Source: Streptomyces sp. R28 (lineage in GTDB: Bacteria; Actinomycetota; Actinomycetes; Streptomycetales; Streptomycetaceae). From it: a DNA stretch of 64,000 nt. The translations under genes and the position numbers were made by a program. The DNA lies in the NCBI RefSeq assembly GCF_041052385.1, contig NZ_CP163439.1:992001-1056000 (forward strand), in the 5' to 3' direction. Positions 1 to 8,748 of the stretch are shown piece by piece (the stretch's first letter is position 1; each line of letters opens with the position of its first letter). The notes beneath the pieces were generated by a model that saw only the letters and a program-made list of their open reading frames with translations, did no database searches and was not told where the DNA came from.

Positions 1-337
1 AGTGAACCGGCTGCCGACTCCCCCGGACCGGCTCACGGCGCACCGACGGCGGCGGCTGACGACGGCGGCGGCCGCGCTGGTGCCGGTCATGCCGGTGCTG
101 GTGGGCTTCGCACCGGGGCCGTGGGGACTGGGACAGGGGACCGCGGGCGCCGGGACAGCCGGGCGGCGGGCGCCGGGACAACGTGGCAGCGGGGCGCCGG
201 GACGGCCGGGCTGCTGCCCGGGGGCCGGCTCCCTACCCTGATGCCCGCCCCGGGAACAGCCGGGTTCTCCTGTGGCGGGCGTCGCAAACCCACCCCCGCA
301 TTGGCCTCTGGCCCCATCGGTCGGCGAGGATCACAGT
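1..337. other. Left-edge region with no confident gene
   Basis: No reading frame here is convincing. A frame starting GTG at position 2 and another open in frame 1 both run through it, but neither shows a recognisable domain, and the DNA is dominated by degenerate GC-rich repeats. It could hold the end of a gene that starts left of the window. The last 16 bases contain the ribosome binding site of the PAP2 gene at 338. Confidence 0.4.
149..264. repeat. Degenerate GC-rich short repeats
   Basis: Variants of CCGGGACAGCCGGG occur near 149-163, 175-184, 197-211 and 249-263. Each copy is itself a near inverted repeat (CCGG...CCGG). They lie upstream of the PAP2 gene. I see no known element they match. 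Confidence 0.4.
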
Positions 338-1009
338 ATGCACACGCAGTCCGTCGAGTCCCCGCCCCACCCGCCGGCCGAGCGCAGCACCGCCCGCTGG
401 GCCGGTGTCCTGGCCCTGTGCTCCGCGCTGCTGCTCGCCCTGGTCGCGGTCCGGTGGTACCCGCTGATGAACCTGGACGGCGACATCGCCGAGACCACAC
501 ACCGCTGGGCGGTCGACGAGGCCGGCGTCACGCAGGCGTTCCGCATCCTGACGGACTGGGTCTGGGATCCGTGGACCATGCGCATCCTGGCCGCGGCGGT
601 CGCGATCTGGCTGGTGTGGCGCAGAGCTGCCCGCTGGACGGCCGTATGGCTGGTGGCCACATGTGCGCTCGCCACAGCGATCCAGCAGACCCTGAAGGCC
701 GTGGTCGACCGCCCACGCCCCGTCTGGCCCGACCCCGTCGACTCCGCCCACTACGCCGCCTTCCCCTCCGGCCACGCCATGACGGCCACGGTCGTGTGCG
801 GGCTGCTGCTGTGGCTCCTGCACCACTACGGCGTCGCACGCGCCCTGTGGCGTACGGCCGCCGCCGTGGCTGTGATCTCCGTGGCTGGTGTCGGTCTGAC
901 CCGTGTGTGGCTCGGCGTCCACTGGCCCACGGACGTCGTCGGCGGCTGGCTGCTGGGCGCGCTGGTCGTGGTGCTGGCGGTGCGGGTGCACGCCCGTCAG
1001 CGGAGCTGA
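338..1009 (+). CDS. PAP2-family membrane phosphatase
   Basis: A 223-residue integral membrane phosphatase of the PAP2 (type 2 phosphatidic acid phosphatase) superfamily, probably acting on lipid phosphates such as undecaprenyl pyrophosphate at the outer face of the membrane. The three catalytic blocks are visible: KAVVDRPRP at residues 120-128, PSGH ending at His146, and TRVWLGVHWPTD at 188-199, where His195 is the expected nucleophile and Thr188 replaces the usual Ser. About five or six hydrophobic helices are present. ATG at 338 is chosen over the upstream ATG at 272 because GGCGAGGA sits 7 bases before it. Substrate cannot be told from sequence. Confidence 0.9.
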   Translation: MHTQSVESPPHPPAERSTARWAGVLALCSALLLALVAVRWYPLMNLDGDIAETTHRWAVDEAGVTQAFRILTDWVWDPWTMRILAAAVAIWLVWRRAARWTAVWLVATCALATAIQQTLKAVVDRPRPVWPDPVDSAHYAAFPSGHAMTATVVCGLLLWLLHHYGVARALWRTAAAVAVISVAGVGLTRVWLGVHWPTDVVGGWLLGALVVVLAVRVHARQRS

Positions 1010-1076
1010 ACCGTCCGCGTGCGCTGTTGCGGCGATCTTCCCGCGCGGTGGAACGCGGCCCCGTAGGATCCGCGCC

Positions 1077-1787
1077 ATGACCGCAGTTCTGTTCGATTTC
1101 TCCGGAACCCTTTTCCGTGTCGAGTCCACCGAGTCCTGGCTGCGCGGAGCGCTCGCCGAGGCCCAGGTGGAACTCGCCGAGGCCGAGTTGGTCAAGGCGG
1201 CGCAGGCGCTGGAGGTGATGGGGGCGTTGCCGGGCGGGATCGATCCCTCCTGGCTGCCCGAGGACGTCGCGAGCGTCTGGGGGGTGCGGGACAAGAGCGC
1301 GGAGCTGCACCGGGCCGCCTACACCGGACTCTCCCGGCATGTGCAGCTCCCCGACGACCGGTTGCACGACGTGCTCTACGACCGCCACATGGCACCGGCC
1401 GCGTGGGACCCGTACCCGGATGCGGCCGAGGTGCTGGGGACGCTGCGCGAGCGGGGCATCGGCATCGGAGTGGTCAGCAACATCGGCTGGGATCTGCGGC
1501 CGGTCTTCCGGGAGCACGGACTCGATCCGTACGTGGACGCGTACGTGCTGTCGTACGAACACGGCATCCAGAAGCCCGACCCGCGCCTCTTCGCGACCGC
1601 CTGCGCGAAGCTCGACGCCGATCCGCGTGACGTCGTGATGGTCGGCGACAACCGGCGGGCGGACGGTGGTGCTGCGGCCCTGGGCTGCGCGGTGCACTTC
1701 GTGGACCACCTACCGGCGGCTCAGCGGCCGGACGGATTGCGGCCGGTGCTGGATCTCGTGAGCGCTGCTGCCCGGACGGACAAGTAG
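1077..1787 (+). CDS. HAD-superfamily hydrolase with Ser at the acid/base position
   Basis: A 236-residue haloacid dehalogenase superfamily protein. Motif I is DFSGTLF (Asp7 nucleophile), motif II VVSN, motif III Lys166 in QKPDP, motif IV Asp191 in VGDN, with a helical cap of about 90 residues between I and II. In phosphatases of this fold the residue two after the nucleophile is normally Asp, the general acid/base; here it is Ser9, so ordinary phosphatase chemistry is not assured. The upstream in-frame extension to 903 overlaps the PAP2 gene and is rejected. Natural substrate unknown. Confidence 0.85.
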   Translation: MTAVLFDFSGTLFRVESTESWLRGALAEAQVELAEAELVKAAQALEVMGALPGGIDPSWLPEDVASVWGVRDKSAELHRAAYTGLSRHVQLPDDRLHDVLYDRHMAPAAWDPYPDAAEVLGTLRERGIGIGVVSNIGWDLRPVFREHGLDPYVDAYVLSYEHGIQKPDPRLFATACAKLDADPRDVVMVGDNRRADGGAAALGCAVHFVDHLPAAQRPDGLRPVLDLVSAAARTDK

Positions 1788-1908
1788 CCTCCGGCCACCA
1801 TCCGGGCTCAGGGGTCGAGCCCGCCCTGGACGATCCCCCGCGTCGCCCAGGGCAGACGGCAACCCCGACCAGGCCGCACATAGGCCGGGCCGGACCTGCT
1901 GAGTATAG

Positions 1909-1927
1909 TTGGCTGATAGCCAGTCAA
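1909..1927. promoter_or_regulatory. Palindromic operator candidate before the TetR gene
   Basis: TTGGCTG-ATAGC-CAGTCAA is an inverted repeat with 6 of 7 matching positions per arm, 15 bases before the start codon of the TetR-family gene. It overlaps a possible -10 hexamer TATAGT at 1904-1909. Position and symmetry fit autorepression by the TetR protein; this is inference. Confidence 0.45.
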
Positions 1928-1942
1928 CGCAGGAGTTCCAGC

Positions 1943-2629
1943 ATGTCCCCGCGCAGCGCCTCGGTCAATGAAGAGTTGCGGCGGCGTTCCCGGGAGCGGC
2001 TTTTGCAGGCCGCGGTGGAGCTGGTCGGCGAGCGCGGCTACGAGGCCACCACGCTGGGCGACATCGCGGACAGGGCGGGCTCGGCGCGCGGCCTGGTGTC
2101 GTACTACTTCCCCGGCAAGCGTCAGCTGGTGCAGTCCGCCGTGCACCGGCTGATGCACCGCACGCTGGAGGAGGCTCTGGAGCGCGAGCCGCGCACCGAG
2201 GACGGCCGGGAGCGGATGGCCCGGGTCATCGACGCGATCCTGGGCCTGGCCCGGGACCGGCCCGTGCTGATGCGCCAGCACATGGCGGGGATCCTGCAGT
2301 CCGAGGGCTTCGTGCAGTGCCCGGAGCAGCGGCGCCTGGCCGAGCTGCTGCGGGACACCTGCGTACGGTACGGCTCGCGGGACGTCGACGCCGACTACCC
2401 GATGCTGCGCGCGCTGCTCATGGGAGCGGTCTACGCGGCACTGGTGCCCGGGGTGCCGATGCCCGTGCCGGTGCTGCGGGCCGAGTTGTTCAAGCGCTAC
2501 CGGCTGGAGTGGGAGAGTGGAGCCCCGCCGGACTCGGAGGCCGGGCCCGGCGGGACGTGCGACACGGATCTGTCGCGGTACTTCGCCACCGGGGCCACCC
2601 CCGGGGACCAGGACCGTCAGTCGAAGTAG
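1943..2629 (+). CDS. TetR/AcrR-family transcriptional regulator
   Basis: A 228-residue repressor-type protein. The N-terminal helix-turn-helix is clear (residues about 13-65, with GYEATTLGDIADRAG and the recognition helix ending SYYFPGKRQLV), followed by an all-helical ligand-binding domain of ordinary length and a Gly/Pro-rich tail. AGGAG at 1931-1935 precedes ATG by 7 bases. Its stop overlaps the stop of the convergent LVIVD gene by 13 bp (2617-2629). The palindrome at 1909-1927 suggests autoregulation. No neighbouring transporter or enzyme makes its target obvious. Confidence 0.92.
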   Translation: MSPRSASVNEELRRRSRERLLQAAVELVGERGYEATTLGDIADRAGSARGLVSYYFPGKRQLVQSAVHRLMHRTLEEALEREPRTEDGRERMARVIDAILGLARDRPVLMRQHMAGILQSEGFVQCPEQRRLAELLRDTCVRYGSRDVDADYPMLRALLMGAVYAALVPGVPMPVPVLRAELFKRYRLEWESGAPPDSEAGPGGTCDTDLSRYFATGATPGDQDRQSK

Positions 2630-4119
2630 TCCGGCTGGGTCTGGACGTTGAGCTCACGCGTCTTGACCCAGCGGGCCGGGTCCGTGCGCCGGTCGTCGAT
2701 CTTCAGGACGTCGAAGCCCCTGGCGATCTCGTTCGAGTAGATGTAGCCGTTGTAGTAGTACGCCGACCACGAGCCGCCCGACCTGATGGTGTCGGTGCTG
2801 ACCGGGCCCCGGTCGAAGTAGGCGATCTCCTTCGGGTTGGCCGAATCGGTGAAGTCCCACACGGAGATGCCGCCCTGGTACCAGGCCTGGACCATGATGT
2901 CCTTGCCCTTGACCGGGATGAGCGAGCCGTTGTGGGCGACACAGTTCTCGGTGTCCGCCTGGTGGCGGGGGATCTTGAAGTAGTTGCGGAAGACGAGCTT
3001 GCGCTTGTCTCCCTTGCCGACGACGTCGTAGATGCCGTCGGCACCGCGGTCCGGGCCGATCTGCGCGTTGCAGGTGGCCGCGCTGCCGCCGCCCAACTCG
3101 TCGGTGAAGACGACCTTGTTCGCCTTCTGGTTGAAAGTTGCCGAGTGCCAGAACGCGAAGTTGACGTTGTCCTGGACCCGGTCGATGACCGTCGGGTGCT
3201 CCGGGTCGGCGATGGAGAACAGGATGCCGTCGCCCATGCAGGCGCCCGCGGCCAGGTCCTTCGACGGCAGCACGGTGATGTCGTGGCAGCCGGTGGTCTT
3301 CGAGACGCCGGGGTTGGTGGGCGCACCCGGGTTGCCGCCGCCGTCGGGACCCTCACCGGGGAAGAGCACCGGGAAACCCACGACCGCCGCCTTCTCGGGG
3401 GCCTTGCGCGGCACCTTGATCACCGAGATGCCGTCGTGCGGCGGCTGACAGTCCGGGTAGGTGGCGTTCGGCGAGTACGAGGAGACGTAGATGTAGACAT
3501 TCTTGCGCTCGGGCACCAGCGTGTGGGTGTGCGAGCCGCAGGCGGTCTCCACGGCGGCGACGTACTTCGGGTTGGACTTGTCACTGATGTCGAAGACCTT
3601 CATGCCCTCCCAGGAGGACTTCTCGGTCACGGGCTGTGTGGTGCTGTTGCAACTGCTGTCGCTGCGCGAGGAGTCGGTGGACAGGAACAGCAGGTTGCCG
3701 GAGACGGAGACGTCGTTCTGCGCGCCGGGGCACAGGACCTGCGCGACCGTCTTCGGCGCCGTCGGGTCGCTGATGTCGAAGACACGGAAGCCGTCGTAGT
3801 TGCCGGCGAAGGCGTACCTGCCCTGGAAGGCGAGGTCCGAATTGGTGCCGGGCAGCGCGTCCTTGGGGACGTTGGCCAGGTGCTTGATGTTGTCGGAGTG
3901 GACGATCTCGTCCTGACCGGGTATCTCGCCGTCCGCGAGAGCCTCCCGCACTTCGGCCCGGGTTCCCTCGGAGACCTCCTGCTCGGCGACAGGGCCGTCC
4001 CCCGGGTCGGGGGTCGCGGCGGCCGGCTGCGCGGTGAGCAGCGCGGCGAGAAGTCCGGCGGCGGCAGCGGCAACTGCCAGGCGTCTGCGCCGTGTTCGAG
4101 GATTGCTGAACAGGATCAC
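2617..4119 (-). CDS. Secreted LVIVD-repeat beta-propeller protein
   Basis: A 500-residue exported protein. The N terminus has an Arg-rich stretch, a hydrophobic core and an AAA cleavage region ending near residue 36, a typical signal peptide. The mature part carries LVIVD-type propeller blades recognisable as FRVFDISDP, MKVFDISDKSNP and ISVWDFTDSANP, with several Cys residues that could form disulphides outside the cell. GTG at 4119 is preferred over the ATG at 4191 because GGGAGG lies just before it. It is transcribed divergently from a DUF305 lipoprotein gene, so the two probably share control. Molecular function of the family is not established. Confidence 0.88.
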   Translation of the reverse strand: MILFSNPRTRRRRLAVAAAAAGLLAALLTAQPAAATPDPGDGPVAEQEVSEGTRAEVREALADGEIPGQDEIVHSDNIKHLANVPKDALPGTNSDLAFQGRYAFAGNYDGFRVFDISDPTAPKTVAQVLCPGAQNDVSVSGNLLFLSTDSSRSDSSCNSTTQPVTEKSSWEGMKVFDISDKSNPKYVAAVETACGSHTHTLVPERKNVYIYVSSYSPNATYPDCQPPHDGISVIKVPRKAPEKAAVVGFPVLFPGEGPDGGGNPGAPTNPGVSKTTGCHDITVLPSKDLAAGACMGDGILFSIADPEHPTVIDRVQDNVNFAFWHSATFNQKANKVVFTDELGGGSAATCNAQIGPDRGADGIYDVVGKGDKRKLVFRNYFKIPRHQADTENCVAHNGSLIPVKGKDIMVQAWYQGGISVWDFTDSANPKEIAYFDRGPVSTDTIRSGGSWSAYYYNGYIYSNEIARGFDVLKIDDRRTDPARWVKTRELNVQTQPDYFD

Positions 4120-4136
4120 TGTTTTCCTCCCTTGTG

Positions 4137-4154
4137 CCGTTCGCACTGGAACGG
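4137..4154. promoter_or_regulatory. Inverted repeat between divergent LVIVD and DUF305 genes
   Basis: CCGTTC-GCACTG-GAACGG is a perfect 6-bp inverted repeat in the short region between the two divergent starts (4119 and 4184). Its location would let one regulator act on both genes. No regulator is encoded next to it other than the TetR gene at 1943. Confidence 0.35.
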
Positions 4155-4183
4155 TTCGCGCACGCCCGAGTATGGTCGTCCGC

Positions 4184-4876
4184 ATGCACATTTCAAGGGT
4201 GGGTCATGAACATGTAACGAAGGCGACCCTCCGCCGGGCTCGCTTCGCTACGGCCTCACTGGCCGCCCTGGCCGTGCTCGCGCTCGGCGGCTGCGACTCC
4301 GACTCCGATCCCAAGTCGGCCGCACAGAGCGGGCCTTCGGTGATCGCGCCGGGCAAGCCCGGCGAGTCGAACCGGATGCTGTCCGCCGAGGAGGCCGCGC
4401 GGCAGCGGGCCGAGGACGACTCCCCCAACTCGGCGGACGTCGCCTACGCACGGATGATGATCGAGCACCACGCCCAGGCCCTGAAGATGACCGAACTCGC
4501 CCCGGACCGGGCCGAGTCGGCGAAGGTCAAGGCCCTCGCCGGGCGGATCTCCGCCGCACAGGGGCCGGAGATCAACGCCATGAAGGGCTGGCTGAAGAAG
4601 CACGGCAAGGCCGAGAAGGCCGACAAGAGCGACGGCCACCAGCACGCCTCGATGCCCGGCATGGCGACCGAGGCACAGCTGGCGAAGCTGCGCGCCGCGC
4701 GGGGAGCAGCGTTCGACGAGCTCTTCCTCACCCTGATGATCACCCATCACGAGGGCGCGATCACCATGGCCACGGACGTGAAGGGGCAGGGCAACAACAT
4801 CGCGATCGAGGAGATGGCCGACGAGGTGGTCGCTCAGCAGACGAGCGAGATCGCGCGGATGCGGGACATGCTCTGA
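4184..4876 (+). CDS. DUF305-domain lipoprotein
   Basis: A 230-residue exported protein of the DUF305 family (ferritin-like helical fold). The N terminus has Arg residues, a hydrophobic stretch and a lipobox LGGC, so it is probably a lipoprotein. The domain shows the paired histidine motifs MMIEHHAQALKM and LMITHHEGAITM, separated by a His/Met-rich loop (GHQHASMPGM) that looks suited to binding copper or another soft metal; metal binding is inference. The exact start is unsure: ATG 4172, ATG 4184 and GTG 4199 are all in frame and none has a strong ribosome binding site. Confidence 0.85.
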   Translation: MHISRVGHEHVTKATLRRARFATASLAALAVLALGGCDSDSDPKSAAQSGPSVIAPGKPGESNRMLSAEEAARQRAEDDSPNSADVAYARMMIEHHAQALKMTELAPDRAESAKVKALAGRISAAQGPEINAMKGWLKKHGKAEKADKSDGHQHASMPGMATEAQLAKLRAARGAAFDELFLTLMITHHEGAITMATDVKGQGNNIAIEEMADEVVAQQTSEIARMRDML

Positions 4877-4913
4877 CGCACCCGGTCGGCTCGGTCCGCC
4901 GCCGAGGCCGTGC

Positions 4914-5426
4914 TCAGCGGGGAGCTCGGCGCCGTGTCAGGAAGCCCGCGTCGCGCGCCTGGCCGATCAGCCGGAGCGACTTGCGGCGACCGTGTCCCGT
5001 CGCGCTCATCACCGCGAGGACGGGGTCGGCCCCCTCCTCCTGCGCCGCACGGTATTTCTGCGCGACGAGCCACTGCCCCTCGACACCTCCCGGCCAGGCC
5101 GTCCGATCCGGGCTGGGCCCGAGGTCCTCGCGATCGGGTTCGGTCCCGATCCCGCACGCGTCGAAGAGCGGAGCCTCGATCCAGTCGGCGAGCGCCGTCA
5201 GGTCGTCGAGGGACAGCGCGGGCTCGGCCCGTACGTCCTCGATGGAGACGCAGCCCTCCGCCACCACGGCGAGCGCGTCGACGTGGGCGCCGTCGCCGAA
5301 CTCCAGCCGGACCTCGAACCACGCCGTGGCACCGGCACCGTCCCGCACTTCCCACGCGGGCCACACGGACACGGCACCGTCCGTCACAGGGCGATCGGAA
5401 AGATTAAGAAAGGATGCTTCCAGCAC
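4914..5426 (-). CDS. Hypothetical protein (DUF6214-like)
   Basis: A 170-residue soluble protein with good Streptomyces codon use. The stretch VWPAWEVRD followed by WFEVRLEFGDGAHVDALAVV and SIEDVRAEP recalls a small actinobacterial family I remember as DUF6214; that assignment is from memory and only moderately sure. The C-terminal third is rich in Arg/Lys and Gly and looks helix-turn-helix-like (GHGRRKSLRLIGQARDAGFL). GTG at 5426 is the start, with GAGG about 11 bases upstream. No functional context from the neighbours. Confidence 0.75.
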   Translation of the reverse strand: MLEASFLNLSDRPVTDGAVSVWPAWEVRDGAGATAWFEVRLEFGDGAHVDALAVVAEGCVSIEDVRAEPALSLDDLTALADWIEAPLFDACGIGTEPDREDLGPSPDRTAWPGGVEGQWLVAQKYRAAQEEGADPVLAVMSATGHGRRKSLRLIGQARDAGFLTRRRAPR

Positions 5427-5591
5427 ACACGCAACGTAACCTCATGATCACATTCCATACGAACGAACACGCTTCCCGTACGGCGCACAGCACCCTGTCA
5501 GCGGAGCGGCCGCGGTGCGATGCTGGACTCGAGAGCGACTTCTGAAGATCCCCGAAGATCCCCGCAGGCCCCTCGGACAAGGAGTTCCGCC

Positions 5592-6934
5592 GTGCTGCGT
5601 GTCGCCGTCGTCGGTTCCGGCCCGAGTGGGTGCTACACCGCTCAGGGCCTCGTACAGCAGGATCCGGACGTGTCCGTCGACGTCCTGGACCGGCTGCCGT
5701 GCCCGTACGGCCTGGTGCGCTACGGGGTGGCGCCGGACCACGAGAAGATCAAGTCCCTCCAGAACAACCTGCGAGCGGTCCTGGAGCACGAGCGGGTGCG
5801 CTTCCTCGGCGGCATCCAGGTCGGACCGGGCGGGATGCCGATCGAGCGGCTGCGGGAGCTGTACCACGCGGTCGTGTACTGCGTGGGCGCCGCCACCGAC
5901 CGGCACCTCGGGATTCCCGGCGAGGACCTGCCGGGAAGCTGGTCGGCGACCGAGTTCGTGTCCTGGTACAGCGCCCACCCGGACGCCGTCGACGACGGAT
6001 TCGTGCTCGGCGCGCGGTCGGCGGTCGTCATCGGCGTCGGGAACGTCGCGGTGGACGTCACGCGGATGCTGGCGCGGGGCACGGCCGAGCTGAGCCCCAC
6101 CGACATGCCGCAGGCAGCGCTCACCGCCCTCGCCGCGAGCCGGGTGGCCGACATCAGCATGGTGGGGCGGCGTGGCCCCTCACAGGCCCGCTTCACCACC
6201 AAGGAGCTGCGGGAGCTGGGCACCCTGCCCGACACGGAGGTGACCGTGGATCCGGCAGAGCTGGCGCTGGATCCGGCCTACGCCGACCCCTCCGGACTGC
6301 CGGCCGCGCAGCGCCGCAACGTGGAGGTGCTGCGCGGCTGGGCCGAGTCCCCCGCGCAGGACGCCGGCCACCGCATCCGGCTGCGTTTCTTCCTGCGCCC
6401 CGTCGAACTCCTCGCCGAGGAGGGGCGCGTGGCCGCGGTGCGCTTCGAGCGGACGGCACCCGACGGGCAGGGTGGCGTGACGGGCACGGGCCAGTACGAG
6501 GACATGGCGGCCGAGCTGGTGCTGCGCTCGGTGGGCTATCGCGGAGTACCGCTGGCGGGACTGCCGTTCGACCCGGCGACCGGCACGGTGCCGCATCTCG
6601 CCGGTCGCGTACTGCGCGAGGGCGCGGTGGCGCCGGGCGAGTACGTGGCGGGCTGGATCAAGCGGGGCCCGACGGGGGTGATCGGCACCACCGCCCGTGC
6701 GCGAAGGAGACGGTGACGTCCCTGCTGGAGGACGCGTCCGCGCTCGCGCGGAGGGAACTGCCCGAGGACCCGCTCACGGCCCTGCGCGCCGAGGGGATCG
6801 AGCCGGTCGAGTGGACGGGTTGGTGCGCCATCGAGCGGGCGGAGGCGGAGCTGGGGGCGTCGCTGGGCAGGGGTGTGGTGAAGCTCCCTGACTGGCAGTC
6901 CCTGATGAACGCTGCGCACGGAAGCGCCCTTTAG
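5592..6934 (+). pseudogene. Ferredoxin-NADP reductase (FprA-like), frameshifted
   Basis: An adrenodoxin-reductase/FprA-type flavoprotein that would pass electrons between NADPH and ferredoxin. Rossmann motifs are clear: VGSGPSGCYTAQ for FAD near the N terminus and GVGNVAVDVTRML for NADPH near residue 145. GTG at 5592 follows AAGGAG by 7 bases. The frame breaks near 6690: it continues ...WIKRGPTGVIGT then TARARRRR and stops at 6716, whereas the family-typical ending (CAKETVTSLLEDA... to stop at 6934) is in the next frame. Restoring one A in ACCA[A]CCGC would give about 447 residues, the normal length. Broken as written; possibly an assembly error. Confidence 0.85.
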
Positions 6935-6999
6935 GCGGGACACGCACCGGAAACGCCTCCGAAATCAACAAACTGTTCAAGGAGATTACGGTCTCGCCC

Positions 7000-8388
7000 A
7001 TGACCACAACCGCGCCCGTACACCCCGTCGACGAAGTCCCACCCGCGCGCCAATTGGCCGCCTTCGGCCTCCAACATGTACTTGCGATGTACGCGGGCGC
7101 GCTCGCCGTACCCCTGATCGTCGGCGGCGCGATGAAACTGTCCCCCGCCGACCTGGCGTACCTGATCACCGCCGACCTCCTGGTGTGCGGCATCGCGACC
7201 CTCATCCAGTGCATCGGCTTCTGGCGGTTCGGCGTGCGGCTGCCGATCATGCAGGGCTGTACGTTCGCCGCCGTGTCGCCGATGGTGCTGATCGGCACCA
7301 CGGGTGGCGGACTGCCCGCGATCTACGGCTCGGTGATCGTCGCGGGGCTCGCGATCGTGCTCCTGGCGCCGGTCTTCGGCAGGCTCCTGCGATTCTTCCC
7401 CCCGCTCGTCACGGGCACCGTGATCCTGATCATCGGCCTCTCGCTGCTGCCGGTGGCGGGCAACTGGGCGGCGGGCGGCGTCGGTTCACCCGGCTTCGGG
7501 GAGCCGAAGAACCTCGCGCTGGCCGCGTTCGTGCTCGCGGTGGTGCTCGGTGTGCAGCGGTTCGCGCCGGTGTTCCTGAGCCGGATCGCCGTGCTGATCG
7601 GCATCGTGGTCGGGCTCGCAGTGGCGGTGCCGTTCGGGTTCACCGACTTCGGTGGGGTCGGGGACGCGGACTGGGTCGGGATCAGCACGCCGTTCCACTT
7701 CGGGGCGCCCACCTTCGAGTTCTCGGCGATCCTCTCGATGTTGGTTGTGGCTTTGGTGACCATGACCGAGACGACCGGCGACTTCATCGCGGTCGGGGAG
7801 ATGACGGACCGCAAGATCTCGCCGCGTTCCCTCTCGGACGGCCTGCGCGCCGACGGCCTGTCGACGGTGCTGGGCGGTGTCTTCAACACCTTCCCGTACA
7901 CGGCGTACGCGCAGAACGTGGGGCTCGTCGGCATGACCCGCGTGCGCAGCCGCTGGGTGGTCGCGACGGCGGGCGGCATTCTCGTGCTGCTCGGCCTGCT
8001 GCCCAAGCTGGGCGCGGTGGTGGCGGCGATACCGGCGCCGGTACTGGGCGGTGCCGGTCTGGTGATGTTCGGGACGGTGGCGGCGAGCGGCCTGAGGACC
8101 CTCACCCAGGTGGACTTCAAGGGCAACAACAATCTGACGGTGGTGGCCGTTTCCGTGGCCATGGGTGTGCTGCCGGTCGGTGTGCCGACGGTCTACGCGA
8201 AGTTCCCGGACTGGTTCCAGACGGTGATGAACAGCGGGATCAGCGCGGGCTGCCTGACGGCGATCGTGTTGAACCTGCTCTTCAACCACCTGCCCGCGAA
8301 GGCCGGTTCAGGCACCGCCGAGGCGGACGGCCTGGCGGGCGGCGGCGTCGAGAAGGCAGTCGAGGAGTCCCGGGAAGAGGCCGTCTAG
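7000..8388 (+). CDS. NCS2-family nucleobase (xanthine/urate-type) permease
   Basis: A 462-residue transporter of the nucleobase:cation symporter-2 family, with about 14 hydrophobic segments. Family signatures include FGLQHVLAMYAGA in helix 1 (the QH motif), the substrate-site segment ETTGDFIAVGEM, and NTFPYTAYAQNVGLVGMT. These point to purines (xanthine, urate or similar) rather than uracil, but specificity is inferred. AAGGAG at 6979-6984 lies a long 15 bases before the ATG. The last 81 bases overlap the convergent ArsR-type gene. Confidence 0.92.
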   Translation: MTTTAPVHPVDEVPPARQLAAFGLQHVLAMYAGALAVPLIVGGAMKLSPADLAYLITADLLVCGIATLIQCIGFWRFGVRLPIMQGCTFAAVSPMVLIGTTGGGLPAIYGSVIVAGLAIVLLAPVFGRLLRFFPPLVTGTVILIIGLSLLPVAGNWAAGGVGSPGFGEPKNLALAAFVLAVVLGVQRFAPVFLSRIAVLIGIVVGLAVAVPFGFTDFGGVGDADWVGISTPFHFGAPTFEFSAILSMLVVALVTMTETTGDFIAVGEMTDRKISPRSLSDGLRADGLSTVLGGVFNTFPYTAYAQNVGLVGMTRVRSRWVVATAGGILVLLGLLPKLGAVVAAIPAPVLGGAGLVMFGTVAASGLRTLTQVDFKGNNNLTVVAVSVAMGVLPVGVPTVYAKFPDWFQTVMNSGISAGCLTAIVLNLLFNHLPAKAGSGTAEADGLAGGGVEKAVEESREEAV

Positions 8389-8661
8389 GTCGTCCTTGCG
8401 CAGGCCGTTCATCTTGGCCGTGCCCCGGTAGACCTGCTGGAGCACACCGCTCTCGCGCAGCACCCGGAAGTGGTGCGTGGTGGTGGACTTGGTCACGGGC
8501 AGGTCGAAGTGCGAACAGGAGAGCTCGTCGCCGACGGCGGCGAGCTCTCGCACGATTCTCAGCCGCATCGGGTCGGAGAGCGCGTGCAGCACGCCTTCCA
8601 GACGGATCTCCTCACGCGCGGGGTGCGGGAGGTCTCGGCTGCTGACAGCGGGGCTGGTCAC
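8308..8661 (-). CDS. ArsR/SmtB-type winged-helix repressor
   Basis: A 117-residue winged-helix regulator: dimerisation helix, then HALSDPMRLRIVREL, recognition helix KSTTTHHFRVLRESGVL and a wing ending VYRGTAKMNGLR. No Cys-rich metal site (such as CxCxxC) is visible, although one Cys lies in the helix before the recognition helix, so it may sense an organic or redox ligand. It is divergent from the old-yellow-enzyme gene at 8788, with two TACGA palindromes between them, which indicates direct control of that gene and of itself. Its 3' end runs antisense into the permease gene for 81 bp. Confidence 0.9.
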   Translation of the reverse strand: MTSPAVSSRDLPHPAREEIRLEGVLHALSDPMRLRIVRELAAVGDELSCSHFDLPVTKSTTTHHFRVLRESGVLQQVYRGTAKMNGLRKDDLDGLFPGLLDCLLDAAARQAVRLGGA

Positions 8662-8698
8662 GGCGGCTCCACTTCACTTCACTCGACTTCCCTCATTG

Positions 8699-8748
8699 TA
8701 CGAGATCTCTCGTAGTTTGACACTTCCCGTACTACGATGCCTATCGTA
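8699..8748. promoter_or_regulatory. Twin TACGA palindromes and promoter, ArsR/OYE control region
   Basis: TACGAGA-TC-TCTCGTA at 8699-8714 and TACGAT-GCCT-ATCGTA at 8733-8748 share the half-site TACGA. Between them, a perfect -35 hexamer TTGACA lies at 8717-8722, reading toward the oxidoreductase gene, and the second palindrome covers its -10 region. This is the expected geometry for repression by the divergent ArsR-type protein. Confidence 0.65.

Noticed and set aside
2317-4209. 630-codon plus-strand frame over the LVIVD gene
   Set aside because: Val/Asp/Arg-rich antisense shadow; the minus strand encodes a signal peptide and propeller repeats.
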